DNA from: Bursaphelenchus xylophilus
Lineage: Eukaryota > Nematoda > Chromadorea > Rhabditida > Aphelenchoididae
NCBI GenBank assembly: GCA_904066235.2
Contig: CAJFCV020000001.1
Location: 14,379,291-14,443,290, forward strand
Reading direction: 5' to 3'
Length of the DNA stretch: 64,000 bases
In this document: positions 42,563-52,857 of the stretch, one piece after another
Numbering within the stretch: position 1 is the first letter of the stretch
Layout: every line of letters begins with the position of its first letter
Position numbers and translations under genes: made by a program
Notes under the pieces: model-generated
Databases searched by the model: none
Told to the model about the DNA's origin: nothing
Seen by the model: the letters and a program-made list of their open reading frames with translations, nothing else

Positions 42563-45010
42563 ATGTCTTCTACAAAGGCCTGCTTCATAGTCTTCCTACT
42601 TTTTATATTATCCATCAAAACTTCCACTACTCCTATCAGATACGATGGAGCCAAAATCTACCAATTTGACTGCCCAAAACAACTTTTAGAAGTCTTAAAA
42701 AGAAAAATGAAGACCTCTGTAAGTTATGTTTCGTATTTTAGAAACGAAATTTACGAGATTTTCCATTTTTTTCGTCATTTTCTAGCCTACTACAAGGTCA
42801 TTTGAAATTTGGAGTCTGCGGCCCGGAAATTCCATGAATGCCATCGCATTTGTCGCTCCAGAACAACAAAGGCGATTTGAGAGGTTGCTGAAAAAGTCGC
42901 GGTTAAACTACAGTATCCTCAACCGGAATATTCAAGCGTAAGTTTGGGACTGCACGGTGCGGAAAATTTTTAAAAGTTTTGAGTGCACTGTGCGGCCAAG
43001 CTTGATGTCCATAATATAAAATAGAGTACCTAAAATGTTGCTACGTATTTTGTCTTATAATCAGAAGTGTATTTTTTTGTATTTCCGACGGTAAAATTCT
43101 AGAAATTCCGATTTTTTCGAAAATTTTTGAGATTGCACTGTGCGAATAATTTTGTCTCTCCCTCTGCGATCGTCGATTACAATATCGAATATGATTTTTT
43201 CGGTTTATATAGCCCATACGGCTCACTCTTTTAGATTTTATCGAAAATTTGCCCTGAGGCTATCGCGGATGCACAGTGCGACCGGATTTCTTTTTTCCGC
43301 ACTGTGCAGAGATGCAAAAGTTTACTTTTTAGAGCCCACGACGCAGAAAAGGCCGAAATGACAAGACGTCGGAGGAAATTGATGTCCACAGAAAAAGGTA
43401 CCATCTCTGTGGACCAATACCATACTTTAGAAGAGGTATTACGGTAGTATTTTTTTCCAAAAATTTTTTCCAATTTTTAGATGGAAAAGTATCTAAAAGA
43501 GGTCGCTGAACTTTTTCCCGAGAGAATTCAACTGTTCGAAGCTTCGAAAACCTATCAAGGCCGCAAAATTTACGCATTGAAGGTAACGTCATCATGGATA
43601 ATATAAAATTTCGAGCTTTTAGATCTCAAATTGCATTAAATGCCCCTCAACAAAGCCCTCGGCCCTCGTGAACGCCGGATTTCACGCGAGAGAGTGGATG
43701 AGCCATGCTAGCGCCATCTACATCATCAATGAGTTTGTCCACAACTCGAAAGACCCCAAAATAAAGTGGCTTTTGGACCGTTTTGACTGGTATTTTGTCC
43801 CGAATGCGAATCCAGACGGCTATGTTTACACTATGAACGAGGTAGAAAATTAATTTTTTGATGGATTACTGTAACTGTGGGGTTACGGTAGATGGCAAAA
43901 ATCCGTATTTTAGGACCGATTATGGCGGAAAACAATGTCGAAACATAAAGGAGGAGTGGGTGTGGACATGAACAGAAATTATGGATATCATTGGGGAGGT
44001 GGGTGGATACTTTTTGATACTTTTTTGAAATTTTTTGGGATTAAAACAATTCTGTATGTTACAGTAATTTTAGAATAAATTATGCCTGAAATTACCGGGA
44101 GTGGCCTGATAAATGAATTTTTAGAGCTATCGCAAAGTTAATTGGATTCTTTTTGATACTTTTTGCACATTTCCTTCCATTTTTGCTAATTTTTTACAAA
44201 AAACTTGCCGATTACTGTAATTTTTTTCAAAAATAGAAGCTAAAAATGGTGTCGGAAGACGAGATAAGCTCTCAGCTTTTGAACAATACCATACACGGTT
44301 AATGTTTGGGTCATTTTAGAAGAGAAAGAAGCCAAGGACCCGGCCGAGGAAGTGTTTGCCGGAACTGGCCCATTATCAGAAGTAGAAACAAAAGGACTCG
44401 CAAAATTTGTTGATGAAAATGTCAAAAACTTGACTATCTTCTTTGATATCCATGCATTCATGCAGTCGTTCCTCTTACCCTGGGGCTATACCAAGGAGAA
44501 GCCAAAGCACTTTGGATACCTAATGGATGGATGTACGCGAATTCTGGAGGCTATAAAGAAGTTTAATGGAAATAAATACAATTGTGGAACTCCTGTAGAA
44601 TTGTTATGTAAGGATTCTTTTGATTTCCGCGAAGTTTTAACAATGAAGGGAACAGTTGACACATCCGGGTCAAGTCTTCCGCTCTATCAGAAAACGGTTA
44701 CGAGAAGGTTTGATGAAAAATTTTGGGAAATGCTAAAATAAGGTGTTTCTACTCGATTTTTACTGCAGTGAGTGTAAAACAAGTCTTTTCAGATCCAGTT
44801 TCGGGCAGTGCAATGGATTATTATCACTCAAAAGGGGTACCCTTGAGCTATTCGGTGGAAGTTCGACCATTCTCCAAAGACAATGAAATGTCAGATAAAG
44901 AATTCTTGGCCTCGATGTCAGCTCCAGCCAGCATGATAGTACCCACCGGCCAAGAAATGCTTGTTTCTTTATATGAACTAGGTCAATATTACTATAGCCC
45001 AAAACAGTAG
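42563..45010 (+). CDS. Secreted M14 zinc carboxypeptidase
   Basis: Eight exons join in phase to 440 aa: 42563-42718, 42786-42937, 43333-43435, 43481-43582, 43623-43841, 43914-43998, 44320-44607, 44793-45010. A signal peptide (CFIVFLLFILSI) is followed by a propeptide (IWSLRPGNSMNAIAFVAPEQ) and a basic activation region (TRRRRK). The catalytic domain begins DQYHTLEEMEKYL. Zinc ligands are visible in GFHAREW (His, Glu) and FDIHAF (His). The substrate-anchoring Arg is in DMNRNYGYHWG, and the catalytic Glu in SYSVEVRP. The ending YSPKQ is normal. Family members remove C-terminal residues from peptides outside the cell or act on cuticle in nematodes. Intron 7 was set so that VELLYPVSGSAMDYY is continuous. 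Intron 2 carries TGCACNGTGCA copies. An AATAAA follows at about 45042. Confidence 0.93.
42955..43310. repeat. TGCACNGTGCA copies in carboxypeptidase intron 2
   Basis: Five palindromes (near 42954, 42984, 43135, 43271 and 43300) lie within the 395-bp intron between exons 2 and 3, with none in the flanking exons. Confidence 0.8.
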
Positions 45011-46540
45011 TTAATTTTACTGTAGATTCGTTGGAAATGAAATAAATAGCGTCTACTAACTTTCTTTGCTGATTTTTTTTTTCAATTTTGAGGTGGTTTG
45101 GAGAGTTTGTAAAAAATATCAATAATTTTGTGACACTTCGCAACAAAAGTCAATAATTTTGAGTAAAATTGAAAATAATTTTTCTCCGATTGTCGAATGG
45201 ATTTCGTTGAAGGCTTTTGGAAGATTATGAGTCGCTGTCTTGTTTTTGTTGGAGTTCACCGCGATTTATATTATCCATTAGATTGATTTGATCCAAAAAA
45301 TTTTATTTCGATGAAAACTGATGGAAATACAAGGAAATTGGGCTAGATAGTGTTGTTTTTTCTCTAGTTTTACTATGTTAGTTATCTGTCTTATGAAAGG
45401 TTTTATTTTCAATCGAATTTTAGAGCTTATATTGAACTTGGTAGCAGTAGATGAAAAAATTGAAATATTTTTATGTTATTGATGGAATTGTTGGTAAGAT
45501 TTACATTTAATATCAAGAATAGGTCTCGATAAGTCTACTGAGTAGTTGTGAAATTAATTTTGATAATAGGTTTTATGAAATTTTGAGGTTTTTCGATTTT
45601 CGTAGCTTTGATGTCAAAAGAAACAATTTTTTCGATTTTTAGCTATTCTCCCTTAGGCAATGAAATTGAAATGTGATTCAGAAGTTTGTCAAGGTCTTCT
45701 GACGTGGTCTGAGATAGGTTTCGAATGTGTTTTTATCAGTTTTTGAACGTATATTACACTTGATATCAGTTGACGTTAAATGTGGAATATCGTGGTATTT
45801 TTGCGAAAATTCTTGGTGAATTTGATGTCTAGTAGAAGGACAATGATGCTAGGAGTCTAAAAAATTCATTTTAGCTCTAACATAAACAGTAGATTTTATG
45901 AAATTTTCAGATTTTTCAAAATCTCCTCATTTCTTCCTCAAAAATTTCGTTTTTCCCATTTTCGCTCCCAAATCCCCTTAGGCGGCGCTCTTCAAAAGTG
46001 GCGTACAAGATGTCAGACGTCTGCAGACTAATTTTGAACCGCATTCCGAAGACATGGAGACCCGAAACGGCGTCGAAAATCAGTCAATTTCTTGATTGGA
46101 TCCGATCTTTTTTTTGCGAAGAATGGGATTCTCTCCGGTTTCAGCGAGACTTTCGGATGCTTCCACCCGCTTTTTTCACTTTTTTTTTTGTTTTCTGCAA
46201 CGGGATATTAATTCCTGGGTATTATGATTCGGTGTTTTCTCCGATGGAATCCAGGATTTGGCGGATTCCACGCGTTTTGTCGTCAAATTATTAGCGTAAA
46301 TCGCGATTTTGCACTGACTGTTTTGTGCATTGCAAGTTGAGGTTACTGTGGTTTTCGAATGCTCTCGGAAATTTGGAGTAATTCGCAGATTTTGACGAAT
46401 TTTCGTTTAAATTTTTTAAAATTTTAAGATTTTTTGGCTGTTTCGGCCTATAATATGGGATTTTCAAGAAAAAATCGGTGTGAAATCAACCCAGAAATCT
46501 TTATTTTCTTGTATACCGCCTTTGGAATTTTCAAATCTCA
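45011..46540. other. Gene-poor intergenic stretch
   Basis: AT-rich, with motif copies TATATTATCCATT (45269) and TATATTACACTTGATATCAG (45750). A plus-strand ATG frame at 46010-46294 (MSDVCRLILNRIPKTW) has weak coding character and no splice or family support. I see no other gene. Confidence 0.45.
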
Positions 46541-46544
46541 TTAA

Positions 46545-46775
46545 TTTTCCACGGTGCAATTTTTTGCTTCAATTGCACTGTGCGGAATTTTTTTCGGACC
46601 GCACTGTGCGCCCGCTAAGCAATTTATTGTAAATTGTTTTGCACAGTATAGATGGGGACAGCTTCACACGTCTCCAGACGGAGCCATTTTTTATTCGCGG
46701 AAACGCGGACTGCACTGTGCGAAGTTCAAGTTTCATTGCACAGTGCGAAATGAATTTTCAATTGCACTGTGCGTG
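46545..46775. repeat. Small TGCACNGTGCA block
   Basis: About six palindromes, some degenerate, in 230 bp of otherwise gene-free sequence. Confidence 0.75.
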
Positions 46776-47224
46776 AGAAAACTGGGATTATGGGAGGGAT
46801 TGGAAATAAATTAGGGTATAATGGAGTTTACCGTGATTTAAATTTTATAAATTTTGATTTTCAGCCTTCGTAGGCCAAGTTTATCAAAAAAAATTCAATT
46901 TTTCTTAATTTTTTCCAAGTTTTGAGTAAAAAATGTCAAATATTTTAAATTTTTGGACGTAAAATACGACATATTATCTATGATTACCCAAATTATGAAG
47001 TTTAACACCGTTTACGAGATCTTTTTTATATTACTTTAGATATATTTTTTCTAAAATTTTTCCTCAAAAAATTCCAAAATTGACCTTTATGGTCCACTCT
47101 CTTCGTATCTGCGATTCGAAGAAGAAATAGAACGACAAAAAACGAATGGAATGAGCAGAAAAAAGAGAGAGATTGACTTCCATCGCGGAAAGAATGGATA
47201 AGTTGTTTGAGAGGAAGGAACGTC

Positions 47225-47705
47225 ACAACCCGTTTATTGGGTCGCGTTTCCTGGTCCTCGGGTTGTTCTCGCGACGTCCGAGTGCAATGTGATCGGGTTT
47301 TGGGTGGGAATCGAACCTCCGCATCTGATGTGTAATATAAAATTTAATGGAAATCTGGAAATTTTGGGTTGAAAAGGACTTTGTTTGATGTAAAATACGC
47401 TGTGGTGACCTTCTACATTAATTTTACCATGTAATTTAAATTTTTAAATCGAAAAAATCAATATTAAAAAAAATTAATTTTTCGATTTAAAAATTTAAAT
47501 TGAATGGTAAAATTAATGTCGAAGGCCATCACAGCGTATTTTACATCTAACAAAGTCCGTTTCAACCCAAAATTTCTAGATTTCCATTAAATTTTATATA
47601 CACATCAGCTGCGGATGTTCAATTTTCCACCCAAAACCCGGCCACATTGCACTCGGACGCCCCGAGAACAACCCGAGGACCAGGTAACGATGGCATATGC
47701 CTCAA
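47225..47705. mobile_element. Foldback palindrome with a degenerate B-box-like string
   Basis: Arms of about 215 bp (about 47227-47445 and 47475-47700) are inverse complements around an AT-rich centre. Paired strings include CCTGGTCCTCGGGTTGTTCTC against GAGAACAACCCGAGGACCAGG, shortened here to GGTCCTCGGGTTGTTCTC for the core. The left arm read on the minus strand contains GGTTCGATTCC, which matches a tRNA B box, but no A box or cloverleaf is found. The right-arm counterpart has decayed. It is probably a foldback element. Confidence 0.7.
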
Positions 47706-47929
47706 TAAACGTCTTTGATACCGTTAACATCAGTCTACGACAAGTCAAAATAAGTTTTATTTCTTTTCTCTCCAAAAATTTGTTGTTTTGCCCACGCAGC
47801 CTCTCCCTTTGTCAAAGATAAGGTCCAACTTATCAGCGAAAAGAATTTTAGCTCACTAAAATTAATTTTATGCTTGTAAACATTGAAAATTTTATTCATT
47901 TCCCAGTGGAAACGAGATTTTAAAATTTT

Positions 47930-49240
47930 TGCACAGTGCAGTCCAATTTTTAGGCTTTTTTTGCCACTGCACAGTGCAAAAATTTTTTTTCGAATTTGTC
48001 TCGAAAAAAATTATGCAAAAAATTTTGTAAGGGTTATTATGACGCAATCTCAGCTTTCTGTACATTTTCGCGACCAAAAAGGTCTACTTTTCGGGGCTTT
48101 TTTAACGCGCAGACAGCCGTTTTTTTCCTTTTCTCCGACCTCGGTCTGAGGTGGAATATTCCCGTCACTAATCGTGATCTGAGCGGCTCTAAGCCCTTCT
48201 CAGACGTTTGTTGCGACGGTTTTTGAGCTACTGTAGAGACGCGCTGTGAAATAAAAAAATCAAGGGTTTTGCACTGTGCGAAAATTTTAAGTCGAAATTT
48301 TGCACTGTGCAGATGGAGAAGAACTATAAATTGTCGTGTGTCATGAAGAATGCAGCGCATTCGACCAGTCGATTTAAGATTTTTGACTGTTTTAAAATTT
48401 TATGGCTTTTTGCGGTGAGAAATATTTTTCGCGCAGTGCAAAATTTCGAAATTCAAATTTTGCACTGTGCAGATAGCGGAGGTCTGCAAATATTTTTTAT
48501 TGCGAAAACTGATACGTTATCCACTTGAGGATAACATATTTTCTTTCTGTTTTTGGGTCTTACGCCCTTAGGGAACGGTTTTTACCTCTGCACTGTGCAA
48601 AATTTCCGATTCAATTTTGCACAGTGCAGATGAGATAAAAAAAAATTTTGATGTCGTTTTCCGAGTTCATTGCTGTCTAATTGATCAGTCAACAACGTTT
48701 TATGATATTTTTTCAATATTATGCCTTAGGCGATCATTTTTATTTTCCGCACTGTGCAAAACTTTGGAGTCAGTTTTGCACAGTGCAGATGAGATAAAAA
48801 AAATTTTGATGTCGTTTTCCGAGTTCATTGCTGTCTAATTGATCAGTCAACAACGTTTTATGACATTTTTTCCACCATTATGCCTAAGGCGATCATTTTT
48901 ACTTTCTGCACTGTGCAAAACTTTGGAGTCAATTTTGCACAGTGCAGATGAGATAAAAAAGTTTTGATGTCGTTTCCCGAGTTCATTGCTGTCTAATTGA
49001 TCACTCAACAACGTTTGAAGATATTTTTTCCAATATTATGCCTAAGGCGATAATTTTTATTTTCTGCACTGTGCAAAACTTTGGAATCAGTTTTGCACAG
49101 TGCAGATGAGATAAAAAAGTTTAGATATTTTTTTCCCAGTTCACTACCCTCTAATTGATCACTCAACAACGTTTGAAGATATTTTTCCCAATATTATGCC
49201 TTAGGCGATCATTTTTATTTTCTGCACGGTGCATTATTTT
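47930..49240. repeat. TGCACNGTGCA pairs, with a ~159-bp tandem array
   Basis: From 47930 to 48480 palindromes occur in scattered pairs. From about 48580 to 49240 a unit of 158-159 bp is repeated four to five times (landmark GCAGATGAGATAAAA at 48626, 48785, 48944, 49102). Each unit carries two palindromes about 33 bases apart, then GTCTAATTGATCA-TCAACAACGTTT and ATTATGCCT-AGGCGAT. No gene is seen in the array. Confidence 0.88.
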
Positions 49241-49908
49241 TTTTCAAAAAGATCACGGCTAATTCGAATATAACTGAAAAAGTTGTGATGTATGGGCTCT
49301 AAAATGATTGATTCCGGCTAAAAATACAAAGCCCAGCTCACACGTTGAGCCCCATCTTCTCCTTGCTTGATCAAACAAATTGCTTTTCCTTCAGCCCCAC
49401 CAAAAATAGACAGGTGGACGTTTATAACAAATTGTTATTTATGGAAAATTCGTTCTCCTTTTTCTCCCCCCGTTTTCTCCCATCATTTCGACGTTGGGCG
49501 ACGCGGCGAACGTCGGGTTTTCCCGAAAGTTTTTGTAATTTCCGGCCTCCTCCGCCCACGATTTGTCGAACAACGGGTAGATTATGAGGCAGTGGAGTGG
49601 TTATTTCCTGGTTTGGAGAAATTCGTCCGATAAATTGACGTATTTTAGAGAAAAAATCTGTTTTTTTTTTGTTAAAATAAGGTCGAAAATCGTTTTTTCT
49701 TCGGCTTAAAGGATGTTTAAATTTTTGTAAAATACGATTAACTTAGATCTTGGCTGTTTTACAATGTTTTCTGAAGTTTTACATCGATTTTCCGCGAAAA
49801 TTTTTGAGATTTTTAAATTTTCCACAAAAAATTTTTTATTTTGCAAAATTTCAGGTCCTTGGGCTGGGTAGCGGGTCACCATAGCAAACACAACATTCCA
49901 CATGAACC
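49241..49908. other. Upstream region of the EAF gene
   Basis: Contains a GC-richer patch (about 49490-49590, GACGTTGGGCGACGCGGCGAA), which may be a promoter or non-coding first exon. There are TAAAATAAGGTCG and GTAAAATACGA strings and an AAATTTCAG acceptor at about 49847-49855, roughly 50 bases before the ATG, that may be a trans-splice site. Confidence 0.45.
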
Positions 49909-51802
49909 ATGGCCGAAGCCGGACCCAGCGGACTTCCCTTAGGCACCTATGAACTGAAAATTGGCCAAAGTTTCGCGAAATCGCGGAAAAAAGTGGATTA
50001 TCATACTTTGCGATGTGAGTTTTTAAAAAATTATTGTCGAAAATATAGTGTAAACATAGTGTAATTGCATTTTTGAACGAATTTCGATGGATTTCCACCG
50101 AGAGGAACAGTTGACCCAATTCTTTCCATTCGGGTCAACTGTTTCTCTCGGGCAAAAAGTGGTGTTATACGAATGGGAATGGCTGGAAAATAAGGTGTAT
50201 TTGATTTTCAGACGATTTCAAACCCAAATCCATCGGTGGCGAGACCGAAACCTACGTCTCCATCAACAACAACGACGATGTTCAAATCGCGATCGCCAGC
50301 GAAGGCCGCGACGACATAACCATGTACAAAGGTGCCAAGAAACCGATCAAGGACGGCAAGGAGTGCTTCCTGATCTTTGACGAATCCACCGGTGAAATGC
50401 GTCTGGAAAAGATCTCATCCAATATCAACGTGAAACAGACTAGGTAAGGATGGATAATATAAAGCATTTTTGGGGTCGTTTGTTGAAAGATTTTACTGAA
50501 ATTTGAGATTTGAAGTAATTGAAGGAGTAGGAAAGTCTTGGAAAAGAGATTTTTAGATGCCAAGAGCTTTGCAATCTTTCGTGGTCGGACCCGGAATGAA
50601 GGTTTTATCATGGATAATATAGGGAAGATCTTGATGTAGAGACTTGAAATTTTGCATTTGAGATGACTATTCAGCTAGAAATATGAGGCAAACTGAGTTT
50701 TGACGTTTTGAAGACTTTGCAATTTTTCGTGGTAGGACCCAAACTTGATATAAGTGTTTTGAAAAATTGATAGAATAGAGTGGGAAAATGATCTAATTAG
50801 ATGAAATAAATCATGTTTTAACAGTTTTTATAAAAAAATTTCCAGAAGAGCCGACGACGATGCGGATAAATTGCTCCGGGAAGAGGTCCGAAAACTCCGC
50901 AAAACGAAAGGTGCCTCCAAACCCATCCAACCCGATCCCCTACCAACTACACCCTCCAATCGACCACCATCACCGGTAAAAACGAGTCAACCGATAAGTC
51001 AACCAATTTCGTCCCCGAAGAAATCGGAGAAACCCCGTGAGAAACGCCCGTCCGAGTCCAAGAAACACAACGATTCCCATATGAGCTCGTCCAGCGACTC
51101 GTCCGACTCATCATCGGACTCTTCGGATTCCTCGGACGAGTCCGAGAATGAGGAAAATTCGAAGGTTTCGGTCGAAAAATCGCATCGGCAACGTCCGGAG
51201 TCCAGCAACTTTTCCAGCGATGACGAAGGTAAGATTTTGATTTCTTTTTTGGAAATTTTAGGCATGAAGATATGAAATTTTCTCTGGGCTAGCAGGATTT
51301 GTCGAAAAAATTTTAAAAATGAGTCTTTTCTACCGTTTACCGCATGAGAGAAAGACTTGACTCAACTTGACCCAACTTGGGTCAAGTGTTTCTCTTGCTG
51401 AAATACGGCGGATTAGACGGCAGGAATGGATGTAAATTGTAAAGAAGGGGCCCATGGAAGATACTAGAGGACTTTTTATTTTTTTTCGAGTTGAGATTTG
51501 ACCTAAAATACGAATTTTCAGCGGCTCTTGAGAAGCATTTAAACGCCAGCGGCCCCTCATCCACCAACTCCTCGAACCCGGTGAATTCCTCAAAATCCAC
51601 TCCTCGCGATCCCCCTCCCACCTCCATCAAGTCCCAACAGCAGGTGGATCAGCTGTTTGATGATATGGATATGCCTAACTTAATATCCAATCCTCAACCC
51701 CAACCCACCCAGAAGACCCAGCCGGTGAAGAAGATCGAAAAACACAGCCAAATGCTCCTCCAGAACGACCTGGACCTGAGCGAAAGCTCGGATGAAGACT
51801 GA
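49909..51802 (+). CDS. ELL-associated factor (EAF) elongation cofactor
   Basis: Four exons join in phase to 333 aa: 49909-50014, 50212-50443, 50846-51228, 51522-51802. The N-terminal EAF domain is clear: KIGQSFAKSRKKVDYHTLRY, DFKPKSIG, ITMYKGAKKPIKDGKECFLIF and RLEKISSNINVKQTR. A disordered Pro/Ser region follows, then a long Ser/Asp/Glu transactivation-like tract (SSSDSSDSSSDSSDSSDESE). The C-terminal motif QNDLDLSESSDED matches the conserved NDLQLSES ending of EAF1/EAF2. EAF binds ELL and boosts RNA polymerase II elongation. Introns 1 and 3 contain inverted repeats related to those in the claudin-like gene. Intron 2 has CATGGATAATATA and CGTGG-GGACCC motifs. An AATAAA follows at about 51955. 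Confidence 0.92.
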
Positions 51803-51963
51803 TTTGGCACAATTTGCCCTAAGGGCAAATCGCCCCAATTGCACCGGTCCAACTCAAAGATTACAAAACACACCTATCCGGGTCTCCCTTACTCTCTCTA
51901 CACCCCCTATTTATTGTTATACCAAGATTGTGAGCTATTGTTTGACTGAAAGGAATAAATGAA

Positions 51964-52608
51964 CCTAGTACAATATAAATTGATCAAAATTTTGTGGAAA
52001 AACTTGGAAGTAAAGGTGGAATAGGATAATAGAAGACGTAAAATTAAATTTGAAAGCTATTGTAAGTTTTGGGATACTGTAATTTTTCGGGGTTCTCTAT
52101 TTTTTGGCAAAAATCGGAAATTTTGGTATTTTCAAGTTTTTGATGCCTAAAAAGGCTATTTTTATTGCTGAAAATCATTCCCAAGGCAATAATCTGGCAA
52201 GACAATGGATTTGCCATCAAAAAAACTCTAAATTAGCTCGAAATTTTTACTTTTTTCAAAATTTTTTGACAAAAACACCTAGTATAATATAAATTGATCA
52301 AAATTTTGTGGAAAAACTTGGAAATCAAACTGGAATAGGCTAATAGAAGATGTAAATTTAAATTTGAAAGCTATTACAAACCTGGGGATACTGTAATTTT
52401 TCGGGTTTCTCTATTTTTTGGCAAAAATGGGGAATTTTGGTATTTTCAAGTTTTTGATGGCTAGAAAGGCTATTTTTACTGCTGAAAAGCATTCCCAAGG
52501 CAACAATCTGGCAAGAGAATGGATTTGCCATCAAAAAAACTCTATATCAACTCGAAAATTTAACTTTTTTCAAAATTTTTTGCCAAAAACACCTAGTATA
52601 ATATAAAT
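51964..52608. repeat. 314-bp tandem duplication
   Basis: Two units of 314 bp (51964-52277 and 52278-52591) are about 90 percent identical, and a third copy begins and stops after the first 17 bases. Each unit opens CCTAGTA-AATATAAATT. It lies between the EAF and claudin-like genes. Weak ATG frames in both copies (MAKIGNFGIFKFLM, MAKMGNFGIFKFLM) are by-products of the duplication. Confidence 0.88.
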
Positions 52609-52857
52609 TTTGAGGAAACCCTCAATTTTAAGCAAAAACATCGTATATCCGGGATTCCTACGAATTTCCTAGTGCATTAGAGACTCGGGTTGCCAAGTTA
52701 TCCGAGATTTTTCGGCCGGGAAAACAATGAAAAAAGCGAAACGAAAACTCCACCCGAAACTGCACTGTGCAGTCGTTTTTTGGCTCGTTTCGATGTAAAA
52801 AGTGAGCCGAAAAAGATAAAAATTTCCTAAAATACGATTTCCGGCTTTTTAAAAATC

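Noticed and set aside
46010..46294. 94-codon ATG frame MSDVCRLILNRIPKTW
   Set aside because: Weak composition, no splice or polyadenylation context, and no family. Left as gene-poor sequence.
47290..47330. tRNA gene at the B-box-like string
   Set aside because: No A box, no T-stem pairing and no acceptor stem could be drawn.
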